NCBI GenBank assembly: GCA_946538445.1
Contig: CAMNGO010000109.1
Span: 1 to 6,864, forward strand
Direction: 5' to 3'
DNA length: 6,864 nucleotides
Origin: an uncultured Lachnospiraceae bacterium
Lineage (GTDB): Bacteria > Bacillota > Clostridia > Lachnospirales > Lachnospiraceae
Shown here in pieces: positions 1-6,453 of this stretch (the stretch's first letter is position 1; each line of letters opens with the position of its first letter). The position numbers were made by a program, and so were the translations under genes. The notes under the pieces were generated by a model. The model ran no database searches, was not told where the DNA came from, and worked only from the letters and a program-made list of their open reading frames with translations.

Positions 1-281
1 TCCTTCTGGCAGGTGGAACAAAGGGAAAACGCCTCGCGCTTCCCAATGCTGAGATCATGATTCATCAGCCTTCCGGCGGTGCGCAGGGACAGGCTACGGA
101 GATTGAGATCGCGGCAGAGCACATCTTAAAGACAAAAGAAAAATTGAATCGTATTCTTGCAGAGAATACCGGTCAGCCTTATGAGAAGATAAAAGCCGAT
201 ACGGAGCGTGATAACTGGATGACGGCCGAAGAGGCAAAAGAATATGGACTGATTGATATTGTTGTAGATAAGCGAATGTAA
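1..281 (+). CDS. clpP: ATP-dependent Clp protease proteolytic subunit ClpP (3' part; 5' end outside window)
   Basis: ClpP is the serine peptidase that forms the double-heptamer chamber degrading proteins unfolded by ClpX or another Clp ATPase in the cytoplasm. The reading frame enters at base 3 (bases 1-2 finish a codon) and reads LLAGGTKGKRLALPNAEIM, the stretch directly after the family's catalytic-serine segment; the serine itself lies just outside the window. The catalytic His is visible in MIHQP (bases 63-65). The catalytic Asp is visible in ERDNWM (bases 210-212), followed by the usual EAKEYGLID C-terminus. The gene ends with TAA at 279-281. The in-frame ATG at 57 is an internal Met of the conserved MIHQPSGG motif, not the start. 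About 93 codons are present, a little under half of the usual ~195. clpX follows after 69 bases on the same strand, as is common in Firmicutes. Identification is by motif and is secure. Confidence 0.97.
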   Translation, partial: LLAGGTKGKRLALPNAEIMIHQPSGGAQGQATEIEIAAEHILKTKEKLNRILAENTGQPYEKIKADTERDNWMTAEEAKEYGLIDIVVDKRM

Positions 282-286
282 TCAAT

Positions 287-322
287 CGGGGGTTACTATG
301 GTTTTTACCGTAGTAACCTCTG
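287..322 (+). promoter_or_regulatory. Strong hairpin in the clpP-clpX intergenic region
   Basis: Bases 287-302 pair with 307-322 around a TTTT loop, giving an uninterrupted 16-bp stem with three G-U wobbles. The core GGTTACTA (291-298) pairs perfectly with TAGTAACC (311-318). It begins 5 bases after the clpP stop and ends 28 bases before the clpX ATG. No U-tract follows directly: the next bases are CTGATATTTTTAG, with the T-run starting about 7 nt after the stem. It therefore does not look like an efficient intrinsic terminator. By inference it could be a weak attenuator or an mRNA 3'-end stabiliser or processing site that lets clpP and clpX transcripts differ in level. Confidence 0.6.
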
Positions 323-350
323 CTGATATTTTTAGAAATGAGGTGAATGG

Positions 351-1652
351 ATGGCATCACGTTCCGATAATAAACCTTGTTACTGCTCCTTCTGCGGGAA
401 ATCCCAGGATATGGTGCGGAAACTGATCGCAGGACCCAATGGAGTCTTTATCTGCGATGAATGTATCGACATCTGCACAGAGATCATCGAAGACGACCTT
501 GATCTGATGGAGTATAATGATGATGAGAACGGAATCAATCTCATCAAGCCAAAGGAGATGAAAGCGTTTCTTGACGATTATGTGATCGGTCAGGATGAAG
601 CGAAAAAAGTTCTTTCTGTGGCAGTATACAACCACTATAAACGCATCAATGCCGGTGTTGAGAATGATGTGGAACTCCAGAAGAGTAACATCATCATGAT
701 CGGGCCCACCGGTTCGGGCAAGACTCTGCTGGCTCAGACACTTGCCAAAGTTCTCAATGTCCCCTTTGCTATCGCCGATGCGACCGCATTGACAGAAGCA
801 GGTTATGTGGGGGAGGATGTGGAGAATATCCTTCTTAAGATTATCCAGGCTGCGGATTACGACATCGACCGTGCCCAGCATGGAATCATATATATCGATG
901 AGATCGATAAGATTACCAGAAAATCTGAAAATACATCCATCACCCGTGACGTATCGGGCGAGGGTGTACAGCAGGCACTGCTGAAGATTCTCGAGGGCAC
1001 CGTGGCTTCCGTCCCACCCCAGGGCGGCAGAAAGCATCCCCATCAGGAGATGATCCAGATTGACACCACCAATATCCTCTTTATCTGCGGAGGAGCTTTT
1101 GATGGCCTTGAGAAGATCATAGAAAACCGGATCGGACAGAAATCCATCGGTTTCCAGGCTGAGATCCTGGAGAACCGGAAAAAAGATCTGGGGGCATTGC
1201 TGAAACAGGTATTGCCGGAGGACTTTGTCAAGTTTGGTCTGATCCCGGAATTCATCGGCAGGGTTCCCATCAATGTCTCCCTCAATCCACTGGATGAGGA
1301 AGCTTTGATCCGGATTCTCACCGAGCCTAAGAGTGCTTTGGTGAAACAGTATCAGAGATTATTTGAACTGGACGGAGTCAAGTTATCTTTCACGGAGGAT
1401 GCACTCATTGAGATTGCCAGGAAAGCCATCACAAGGCAGACCGGGGCCAGAGGCCTCCGCTCCATCGTGGAATCCGTGGTTCTTGATCTCATGTTCCAGA
1501 TTCCGTCAGATGAGACGGTGGAAGGCTGCCTGATCACGGCAGAAGCAGTCAGGGGAGAGGCAGAGCCGGTCCTGACTTATAATAAAACAGACGAGAAAGA
1601 GGAAGTACTGGATCCTTTTATCGAAAAGAAGGATGACGGCGAGATCGCCTAG
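351..1652 (+). CDS. clpX: ATP-dependent Clp protease ATP-binding subunit ClpX
   Basis: ClpX is a hexameric AAA+ unfoldase that recognises tagged or folded substrates and threads them into ClpP. The 433-aa product has the typical family length (about 410-435). Seen in order: an N-terminal zinc-binding domain with Cys12, Cys15, Cys35 and Cys38; Walker A GPTGSGKT (118-125); the GYVG pore-1 loop (151-154); Walker B IIYIDEID (179-186); the RKH loop (227-229); and the IGF loop (266-268) that docks ClpX onto ClpP. Further on are the arginine finger region FIGRVP (Arg304) and the sensor-2 motif GAR (365-367). All catalytic and docking elements are intact. The ATG at 351 follows the SD GAGGTG (340-345) by 5 nt, and MASRSDNK leads straight into the zinc finger, so the start is firm. 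It lies downstream of clpP and is followed by an intrinsic terminator. No CIRCE or CtsR-type repeat is visible in the clpP-clpX gap; any such control would sit upstream of clpP, outside the window. Confidence 0.98.
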   Translation: MASRSDNKPCYCSFCGKSQDMVRKLIAGPNGVFICDECIDICTEIIEDDLDLMEYNDDENGINLIKPKEMKAFLDDYVIGQDEAKKVLSVAVYNHYKRINAGVENDVELQKSNIIMIGPTGSGKTLLAQTLAKVLNVPFAIADATALTEAGYVGEDVENILLKIIQAADYDIDRAQHGIIYIDEIDKITRKSENTSITRDVSGEGVQQALLKILEGTVASVPPQGGRKHPHQEMIQIDTTNILFICGGAFDGLEKIIENRIGQKSIGFQAEILENRKKDLGALLKQVLPEDFVKFGLIPEFIGRVPINVSLNPLDEEALIRILTEPKSALVKQYQRLFELDGVKLSFTEDALIEIARKAITRQTGARGLRSIVESVVLDLMFQIPSDETVEGCLITAEAVRGEAEPVLTYNKTDEKEEVLDPFIEKKDDGEIA

Positions 1653-1678
1653 GTGATGCGGCCGTATTCTGAATCATT

Positions 1679-1716
1679 GACTGGCACGTTCCTCCGATCG
1701 TGTCAGTCTTTATTTG
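1679..1716 (+). terminator. Intrinsic terminator after clpX
   Basis: GACTGGCACG (1679-1688) pairs with CGTGTCAGTC (1699-1708), giving 10 bp with one G-U, closed by a 10-nt loop and followed by TTTATTTG (1709-1716). The stem starts 26 bases after the clpX stop. The interrupted U-tract suggests incomplete termination, which would allow some read-through into lon. Confidence 0.75.
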
Positions 1717-1754
1717 TATAAGCCAGCAGCGACGGAGCCATCCGGACTTATACA
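1715..1754 (+). repeat. 8-bp inverted repeat upstream of lon (possible operator or hairpin)
   Basis: TGTATAAG (1715-1722) and CTTATACA (1747-1754) are perfect reverse complements separated by 24 bases. The centres of the arms are 32 bp apart, about three helical turns. The left arm starts within the T-rich tail of the clpX terminator. The right arm ends 35 bases before the lon ATG. Each arm also resembles a -10 element (TATAAG, TATACA), but neither has a recognisable -35 at 16-18 bp. This is not a CIRCE element or a CtsR heptad repeat. A regulatory role is inference; an 8-bp match in an AT-rich gap could be chance. Confidence 0.35.
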
Positions 1755-1774
1755 TTTTATATCAGATCGCTGAG

Positions 1775-1782
1775 AAGGAAGG
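1775..1782 (+). promoter_or_regulatory. Ribosome binding site that fixes the lon start
   Basis: AAGGAAGG ends 7 nt before the ATG at 1790. A longer frame could open at the GTG at 1700, but that codon lies inside the 3' arm of the clpX terminator stem and has no SD. The 30 extra residues (MSVFICISQQ and onward) do not resemble any Lon N-terminus. The 1790 start is therefore preferred. Confidence 0.8.
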
Positions 1783-1789
1783 TAAAAGA

Positions 1790-4111
1790 ATGCAAAACGA
1801 TCAAATGACGCTGCCTGTACTGGCGCTGCGTGGTAAGATTGTATATCCTGAGACAGAGACATATTTTGAAGTATCCAGGCCAAGATCCCTGAAGGCTCTG
1901 GAGAATGCAATGCTTCATCGCCAAATGCTGTTTCTTGCCCACCAGAAAGATCCGTCTGTTGAGGTCCCCGGAGAGACAGATCTCTACCAGGTGGGAACCG
2001 TAGTAAAAGTCGGGCAGATGACCAGGTCAGGACAAGGAGTTCTGAGGGTTTTTGTGGAGGCAGTATACCGGGCCCGTATCATGCAGCTCTTCGAAAAAGA
2101 CGGAAGTCTCTTCACGGATTGTGAAGAGATCCTTTCCGAGGATTACCCGGATGACTGGGGAGAGAGAACCGCCTTGTTCCGCAGTCTGAAAGAGTGGGCC
2201 AGATTATTTTCCGAGAAGAATCCCGGCCTTATGAACATTGACTATGACGGATTTTCGGATGAGGGAGAACTGACCAAGCTGGTCTATACGATCTCCGCCA
2301 ATCTTCCCTATGAGATCAACAAAAAACAGGCGATTCTGGAGGAAGCCAGTGTCAAACGACAGACGGAGATGCTTCTGACGATCCTCATGGAAGAAGTGGA
2401 TATCAGTGATTACCGCAATGAGATTGCCAAGAAAGTCAAGAGTAACGTAGATAAAAACCAGCGGGAATACCTGCTGCGGGAACAGCAGAAGGTGATCCGC
2501 GAGGAGCTGGGGGAAGAGAACACCGCATCCGAGGCGGATGAGTTCCTGGAGAAATGCAGGAATCTGAACGCCAAGGATAACATAAAGGAGAAGATCGAGA
2601 AGGAGATCAAACGCTTCAAGTCGATCCCCATCATGTCTGCGGACAGTTACACCATCCGGAATTACATTGAAACCATGCTGGAGATGCCCTGGGACAAAGC
2701 ATCCACGGATAACAATGATCTTGCCCATGCCAAACAGATCCTGGAGGAGGACCACTATGGGCTGGAGAAGATCAAAGAGAGGGTGCTGGATTACCTGGCT
2801 GTCCGTAATCTTACCAAGAAAAATAATGCTACCATCCTGTGTCTGACAGGCCCTCCCGGAACCGGTAAGACCTCCATCGCCAAATCGGTGGCCAGGGCAC
2901 TGGACAAAAAATACGTGAGAATATCCCTGGGAGGCGTAAGGGACGAGGCAGAGATCCGTGGTCATAGGAAGACCTATGTGGGTGCCATGCCCGGAAGGAT
3001 TGCGGAAGGCATCCGGCATGCCGGAGTCGCCAACCCCCTGATGCTCCTGGATGAGATTGATAAAGCAAGTGGTGACCACCGTGGAGATACTGCTTCTGCA
3101 TTGCTGGAAGTCCTGGACGGTGAACAGAACGTGAATTTCAGAGACCACTATCTGGAGGTTCCTCTGGATCTGAGCAAAGTCCTGTTTATCGCCACCGCCA
3201 ATGACATCAGCCTGGTGGCCAAACCTCTCCTTGACCGTATGGAGATCATCGAAGTGTCCAGTTACACGGAAAATGAGAAGTTCCACATCGCAAAGAAATA
3301 TCTGATCAAGAAGCAGAGAGAAGCTTCCGGTCTGGAAGAAGACCAGATCACCATCACCGATGATGCCATCTACTCCATCATCCGTAATTATACCCGGGAA
3401 GCCGGTGTACGCAATCTGGAGAGAAAGATCGGCACTCTGATGCACAAAGCAGCCAGAAATCTGATGGAGGAAGGGAAGGGCATCTATGTGGACAGCGAAG
3501 ATCTGGAGACCTATCTGGATGTTGCTCCTTTCTCTGAAGAAGACGGACTGGATGATCCTCAGGTCGGTATCGTACGTGGACTGGCATGGACTTCCGTAGG
3601 CGGAGATACTCTGTCCATTGAGGTCAATACTATGCCGGGACAGGGTAAACTGAAGCTTACCGGACGTATGGGAGACGTCATGAAAGAATCTGCTGAGATC
3701 GGACTCAGCTACATTCGTTCCATCGCTCCGAGATTCAAGATAGAGGAATCCTTCTTCCAGGATAATGATATTCATATTCACATCCCGGAAGGAGCGGTAC
3801 CCAAGGACGGTCCATCCGCAGGAATCACCATGGCGACAGCTATGCTGTCCGCCTTTACGGGTATTAAAGTGCGTAGTGATATCGCCATGACCGGCGAGAT
3901 TACCCTGCGTGGTAAAGTACTTCCCATCGGTGGGCTGAAAGAAAAACTGCTGGCCGCCAAAGTGGCCGGGATCAAAGAGGTGCTGGTGCCTTATAAAAAT
4001 GAGAAGAATGTACTTTCTCTGGAAAAGGAAGTCACTGACGGTCTGGAGATTACCTATGTAAAACAGATGGAGGATGTTCTGGACAAAGCATTTATTCCTA
4101 AGGAGGATTGA
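1790..4111 (+). CDS. lon: ATP-dependent protease Lon (LonA type)
   Basis: Lon is a homohexameric cytoplasmic protease that unfolds and degrades misfolded and regulatory proteins within one polypeptide. With the ATG at 1790 the product is 773 aa, in the normal LonA range. The N-terminal substrate-recognition domain begins at LPVLALRGKIVYP (8-20) and runs to about residue 200, followed by a charged helical linker (about 205-280). The AAA+ module has Walker A GPPGTGKT (354-361), a pore loop in the TYVGAMPGR segment (395-403), Walker B LMLLDEID (417-424) and an arginine in LLDRME (Arg483). The C-terminal Ser-Lys protease domain has PKDGPSAG with catalytic Ser676, and GGLKEKLLAAK with catalytic Lys719. 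No transmembrane segment is present, which argues against LonB. It sits between clpX and yihA, and its 3' end carries the yihA SD. No confident promoter was found in the 1709-1789 leader, so lon may rely partly on read-through from clpX. Confidence 0.97.
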   Translation: MQNDQMTLPVLALRGKIVYPETETYFEVSRPRSLKALENAMLHRQMLFLAHQKDPSVEVPGETDLYQVGTVVKVGQMTRSGQGVLRVFVEAVYRARIMQLFEKDGSLFTDCEEILSEDYPDDWGERTALFRSLKEWARLFSEKNPGLMNIDYDGFSDEGELTKLVYTISANLPYEINKKQAILEEASVKRQTEMLLTILMEEVDISDYRNEIAKKVKSNVDKNQREYLLREQQKVIREELGEENTASEADEFLEKCRNLNAKDNIKEKIEKEIKRFKSIPIMSADSYTIRNYIETMLEMPWDKASTDNNDLAHAKQILEEDHYGLEKIKERVLDYLAVRNLTKKNNATILCLTGPPGTGKTSIAKSVARALDKKYVRISLGGVRDEAEIRGHRKTYVGAMPGRIAEGIRHAGVANPLMLLDEIDKASGDHRGDTASALLEVLDGEQNVNFRDHYLEVPLDLSKVLFIATANDISLVAKPLLDRMEIIEVSSYTENEKFHIAKKYLIKKQREASGLEEDQITITDDAIYSIIRNYTREAGVRNLERKIGTLMHKAARNLMEEGKGIYVDSEDLETYLDVAPFSEEDGLDDPQVGIVRGLAWTSVGGDTLSIEVNTMPGQGKLKLTGRMGDVMKESAEIGLSYIRSIAPRFKIEESFFQDNDIHIHIPEGAVPKDGPSAGITMATAMLSAFTGIKVRSDIAMTGEITLRGKVLPIGGLKEKLLAAKVAGIKEVLVPYKNEKNVLSLEKEVTDGLEITYVKQMEDVLDKAFIPKED
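4099..4106 (+). promoter_or_regulatory. SD of yihA inside the 3' end of lon
   Basis: TAAGGAGG lies within the last codons of lon (lon stop TGA 4109-4111). Two in-frame starts compete: TTG 4108, only 1 nt from the SD and overlapping the lon stop, and ATG 4120, 13 nt from it. Neither spacing is ideal. ATG 4120 is preferred because it gives MIIKNASLETV, the usual N-terminus for clostridial YihA proteins as I know them, and because 1 nt is too close for initiation. Confidence 0.7.
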
Positions 4112-4119
4112 TTGATACC

Positions 4120-4731
4120 ATGATCATTAAAAATGCATCCCTGGAGACAGTTTGCGGTATTACCAGCAAACTGCCGGACAATCAGCTGCCGGAGGTTGCC
4201 TTTGCCGGAAAATCAAATGTGGGGAAATCCTCTCTGATCAATGTCCTGATGAATCGGAAATCTCTGGCCAGGACCTCTTCCCAGCCCGGGAAGACCCAGA
4301 CCATAAATTTCTACAATGTAAACCAGGAACTCTATATCGTGGACCTGCCTGGCTATGGATATGCCAAGGTTTCCAAGTCCGTTTCCGAGAAATGGGGCCC
4401 CATGATCGAGAATTATCTTCATACTTCCAGACAGTTGCGGATGGTCTTCCTTCTCATTGATCTGAGGCATCCGCCCACCAAGAATGATGTACAGATGTAC
4501 CGGTGGATTTTGAGCAATGGTTTCTCCCCCGTGATCATCGCCACAAAGGCGGATAAGATCAAAAGAAGCCAGCTGCCAAAACATCTGAAGATCCTGAAAG
4601 AAACCCTGAGAGTGATCGAAGGAGTTCCTATCATCCCCTTCTCATCTGTCACAAAAGCCGGCAGAGACGAGATCTGGGATCTGATTGAAACCTATGCTCT
4701 CGGCGAGGAGATGGAGATACCGGAAGAATAA
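4120..4731 (+). CDS. yihA: Ribosome biogenesis GTP-binding protein YihA/YsxC (EngB)
   Basis: YihA/YsxC is a small TRAFAC-class GTPase needed for late assembly of the 50S ribosomal subunit. The 203-aa product is of usual length (about 195-210) and is essentially a single G domain. Visible motifs are G1 GKSNVGKS (30-37), the switch I region around GKTQTINF (57-64), G3 DLPGYG (75-80), G4 TKAD (142-145) and G5 SSVTK (175-179). The family signature RTSSQPGKTQT before switch I is also present. The start is taken as ATG 4120; TTG 4108 would add four residues (MIDT). It starts 8 bases after the lon stop, so it is probably cotranscribed and translationally coupled with lon, the usual arrangement in Firmicutes. 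A bidirectional terminator follows directly. All motifs are intact, so the protein should be active. Confidence 0.96.
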   Translation: MIIKNASLETVCGITSKLPDNQLPEVAFAGKSNVGKSSLINVLMNRKSLARTSSQPGKTQTINFYNVNQELYIVDLPGYGYAKVSKSVSEKWGPMIENYLHTSRQLRMVFLLIDLRHPPTKNDVQMYRWILSNGFSPVIIATKADKIKRSQLPKHLKILKETLRVIEGVPIIPFSSVTKAGRDEIWDLIETYALGEEMEIPEE

Positions 4732-4736
4732 AAAAT

Positions 4737-4781
4737 AAGAGGGATCCGACAGAGTTTAAGCTCCGTCGGACCCCTCTTTTT
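4737..4781. terminator. Bidirectional intrinsic terminator between convergent genes
   Basis: The arms GAGGG-A-TCCGAC-A-GAG (4739-4754) and CTC-C-GTCGGA-C-CCCTC (4761-4776) form 14 GC-rich pairs with two A-C mismatches and a 6-nt loop. A4737 and A4738 add pairs with T4778 and T4777. On the + strand the stem is followed by TTTTT (4777-4781), ending yihA. On the minus strand it is followed by TTATTTTT (4738-4731), ending the DUF4364 gene whose stop is at 4787-4785. One structure therefore serves both converging units. Confidence 0.88.
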
Positions 4782-4784
4782 AAT

Positions 4785-5306
4785 CTAATCCAGCAATAAT
4801 AACTCCATTACCTTGCTGTAAACACTTTCACATTTTTCAGACCATTTGTCACAGACTTCGATGGCCTGTTCCTTGGATACTACGTTCAGATACAGCTCCA
4901 TGAGAGTGGAGCCCTTCTCTTTAATCTGGGTCTTCACCATATATTCCCCCTTCTTCAGAGGATAGTAATCTGCCGTGATATCCACTTCTTTTCTAAGCTG
5001 ATATTTTTTCAGGGAGAAGTAGTCCAGGATATCTTTTTTGATCGGATCCGGGATCTTTCCCAGAAACATATCCAGTGTCTCCTGACCGGAGGCGGTGAGA
5101 TAATAATTCGTGGTGTTCCTCACCACTTCCCCGCGGATAAACCGGGCATCATGCAGCTCGTTTATGGCCTGCTGAAGATGGAAATAAGAAGTGTATCCTT
5201 TGTTGACAAAGAACTCACTCAGCTGGGAGGTGGTCATGGGGAATTCCAGGTTATCCAGCATATATAAGATCATTAATTTGTATAGTGTTAAAGACTCTTC
5301 AGACAT
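4785..5306 (-). CDS. DUF4364 family winged-helix protein, function unknown
   Basis: The 173-aa product matches what I know of the DUF4364 family of clostridia; its function is not established. Residues 6-80 read as a winged helix-turn-helix: helix 1 LTLYKLMILYMLDNL (6-20), helix 2 MTTSQLSEFFVNK (24-36), a probable recognition helix around SYFHLQQAINELHDARFI (40-57), and a wing VVRNTTNYYLTASG (61-74). The remainder (about 85-173) looks like a separate alpha/beta domain, with strands near EVDITADYYPL, YMVKTQIKEK and TLMELYLNVV, then a C-terminal helix rich in Glu and Leu. There is no signal peptide or membrane segment. The ATG follows AGGG by 8 nt. The gene begins inside the last codons of the upstream radical SAM gene (8-base overlap ATGTCTGA), so the two are very likely cotranscribed and translationally coupled. 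A DNA-binding regulatory role is inferred from fold only. Confidence 0.9.
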   Translation of the reverse strand: MSEESLTLYKLMILYMLDNLEFPMTTSQLSEFFVNKGYTSYFHLQQAINELHDARFIRGEVVRNTTNYYLTASGQETLDMFLGKIPDPIKKDILDYFSLKKYQLRKEVDITADYYPLKKGEYMVKTQIKEKGSTLMELYLNVVSKEQAIEVCDKWSEKCESVYSKVMELLLLD

Positions 5307-6213
5307 ATTTGATTCCCTGCCTTGTATTTCTTTGTTTCATTTCTTTTCGAATGGTATTTAGCACCAGATGCTTATGTAAGATCCACTTCGGTTCGATCAG
5401 AAGTGTTCTGGAACCGTCGCCGGTGATCCGCTCGATAACGATATCCGGCCTGAGCCGCTCCAGATAACCGATCACAAGATCCACATACTCTTCCATAGTT
5501 AAGATTGGATAGGGATGATCCCGGTACCAGGATGCCAGCGGCGTATTCTTAAGAAGATTCAACATGGATATCTTGATGCCGGAGACCGGAAGCTTATTGA
5601 TATATTCTACGGTCTGGAACTGCATTTGTCTGGTCTCGCCGGGAAGTCCTGCTATGGTGTGGACCGTCACCCGCAGTCCATGGGCATGGCATCTTTTTAC
5701 TGCATCGGCAAATACTTCCGTCTTATAACCCCGGTTTAAAAAGCGGGCTGTGCTGTCATGACAGGTCTGAAGACCGAGCTCCAGGAATACCGGCTTGCCC
5801 TCTTTTGCCTGAAGATCCTCCATGTATTGCAAAACAGGTTCCGGCAGACAATCCGGGCGGGTTCCGATAATGATGCCGCAGATGGATTCCTGGCGGATGG
5901 CTTCCTCATAGAGCTGACGCAGCCGGGACAAGGGGGCGTAGGTGTTGGTAAATGCCTGAAAATATGCCAGATACCGTTGCCCCTGGTACTTTTCCGATGT
6001 CTGCTTCCTCCCCCGGAGAATCTGGTCTGTGATGGAGAGGGCAGAACTTTCCGCGAATTCACCGCTGCCTCCCTGGCTGCAGAAGATGCATCCTTTTGTG
6101 GAGAGGGTACCATCCCGGTTGGGACAGGTGAATCCTCCGTCCAGACAGATCTTATAGATTTTGTCTCCGAAATATTCCTTAAGAAAGCGGGAGTAAGAAT
6201 AATAACGCTCCAT
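5299..6213 (-). CDS. TIGR01212 family radical SAM protein (YhcC/YtqA type)
   Basis: This is a radical SAM enzyme of 304 aa, the normal length for the TIGR01212 family (E. coli YhcC, B. subtilis YtqA). The 4Fe-4S cluster cysteines are Cys30, Cys42 and Cys45 in FTCPNRDG...GCIFC, a CX11CX2C spacing as in YhcC. GGSGEF (48-53), GIIIGTRPD (113-121), LELGLQT (145-151), HTIAGLPGET (185-194) and ITGDGSR (263-269) follow as the conserved core of an ELP3-like radical SAM barrel. From memory of recent literature, B. subtilis YtqA has been proposed (as MnmL) to act on the wobble uridine of tRNA, turning a carboxymethylaminomethyl group into aminomethyl. Extending that here is inference. The ATG at 6213 is preceded by AAGGAG at 7 nt, and a promoter lies just upstream. 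The downstream partner is DUF4364, not the methyltransferase gene (ytqB/mnmM) found beside ytqA in Bacillus. Confidence 0.94.
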   Translation of the reverse strand: MERYYSYSRFLKEYFGDKIYKICLDGGFTCPNRDGTLSTKGCIFCSQGGSGEFAESSALSITDQILRGRKQTSEKYQGQRYLAYFQAFTNTYAPLSRLRQLYEEAIRQESICGIIIGTRPDCLPEPVLQYMEDLQAKEGKPVFLELGLQTCHDSTARFLNRGYKTEVFADAVKRCHAHGLRVTVHTIAGLPGETRQMQFQTVEYINKLPVSGIKISMLNLLKNTPLASWYRDHPYPILTMEEYVDLVIGYLERLRPDIVIERITGDGSRTLLIEPKWILHKHLVLNTIRKEMKQRNTRQGIKYV

Positions 6214-6248
6214 CTCAGGGCTCCTTATCTCATAGCGAATTACCCCCT

Positions 6249-6277
6249 ATTCTATCATCAGAAGAATCTTTCTGCAA
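6249..6277 (-). promoter_or_regulatory. Promoter for the radical SAM-DUF4364 unit
   Basis: On the minus strand, TTGCAG (6277-6272) and TAGAAT (6254-6249) are separated by 17 bp. TAGAAT is directly preceded by TGA, giving an extended -10 (TGnTAGAAT). Predicted transcription start is near 6242, leaving a leader of about 29 nt that contains the AAGGAG SD. The -35 matches the consensus only in its TTG, but the spacing and extended -10 are good. Confidence 0.6.
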
Positions 6278-6320
6278 TGCAGAAAATGGAAAAAAGGTTG
6301 TTTTATTCTTCCTTTGTTTA

Positions 6321-6329
6321 TGATATGAT
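6321..6329 (+). promoter_or_regulatory. Candidate rho promoter P1 (extended -10)
   Basis: TGATATGAT gives a TGn motif directly before TATGAT (6324-6329), which matches TATAAT at 5 of 6 positions. The nearest -35-like element, TTGTTT (6298-6303), is 20 bp away, longer than ideal, but extended -10 promoters tolerate this. Initiation near 6336 would give a rho leader of about 158 nt. This element and the minus-strand promoter lie back to back, about 70 bp apart at their -10 elements. Confidence 0.45.
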
Positions 6330-6340
6330 GATACAAGAAC

Positions 6341-6372
6341 AAAGCAGTTTTTGTTTCTTTCCGATCTGCTTT
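6341..6372 (+). promoter_or_regulatory. Hairpin at the start of the rho leader
   Basis: AAAGCAG (6341-6347) pairs with CTGCTTT (6366-6372), a perfect 7-bp stem closing an 18-nt pyrimidine-rich loop. The right arm also belongs to an alternative stem, GATCTGC (6363-6369) with GCTGATC (6374-6380), which has one mismatch and a TTTA loop. The two folds are mutually exclusive. No U-tract follows either. A role in rho control is inference. Confidence 0.3.
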
Positions 6373-6447
6373 AGCTGATCATTGTCCATTATCTTATATA
6401 CACCCAGGTGTGTCACAAAGCTTTATAAGCATCATAATTCCCCAGAA

Positions 6448-6453
6448 TATAAT
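6448..6453 (+). promoter_or_regulatory. Candidate rho promoter P2 (-10 only)
   Basis: A perfect TATAAT lies 40 bases upstream of the rho ATG, but no -35-like hexamer is seen at 16-18 bp and there is no TGn extension. If used, it would give a leader of about 34 nt lacking the hairpins further upstream. The surrounding sequence is AT-rich, so a chance match is quite possible. Confidence 0.25.

Noticed and set aside
57..281. Separate 74-aa gene starting at ATG 57
   Set aside because: The same frame is open upstream to the window edge and encodes continuous ClpP sequence, so this ATG is internal.
357..1043. 228-aa open frame antisense to clpX
   Set aside because: It mirrors the coding pattern of clpX; the translation has no recognisable family features and no ribosome binding site supports it.
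1700..1789. Upstream GTG start giving an 803-aa Lon
   Set aside because: The GTG lies inside the terminator stem, has no SD, and the extra 30 residues do not resemble Lon. The ATG at 1790 has a good SD.
2204..3781. 525-aa open frame antisense to lon
   Set aside because: It lies wholly opposite the conserved AAA+ and protease regions of lon, with no SD and no recognisable domain. Long antisense frames are common opposite conserved genes with this codon use.
5758..6378. 206-aa + strand frame overlapping the radical SAM gene
   Set aside because: It is opposite the radical SAM core, whose motifs are intact on the minus strand. The frame merely runs on into the intergenic region.
6398..6413. ACAC-CCAG-GTGT small inverted repeat in the rho leader
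   Set aside because: At most 6 bp including a G-U pair, no U-tract, and not distinguishable from chance in this region.
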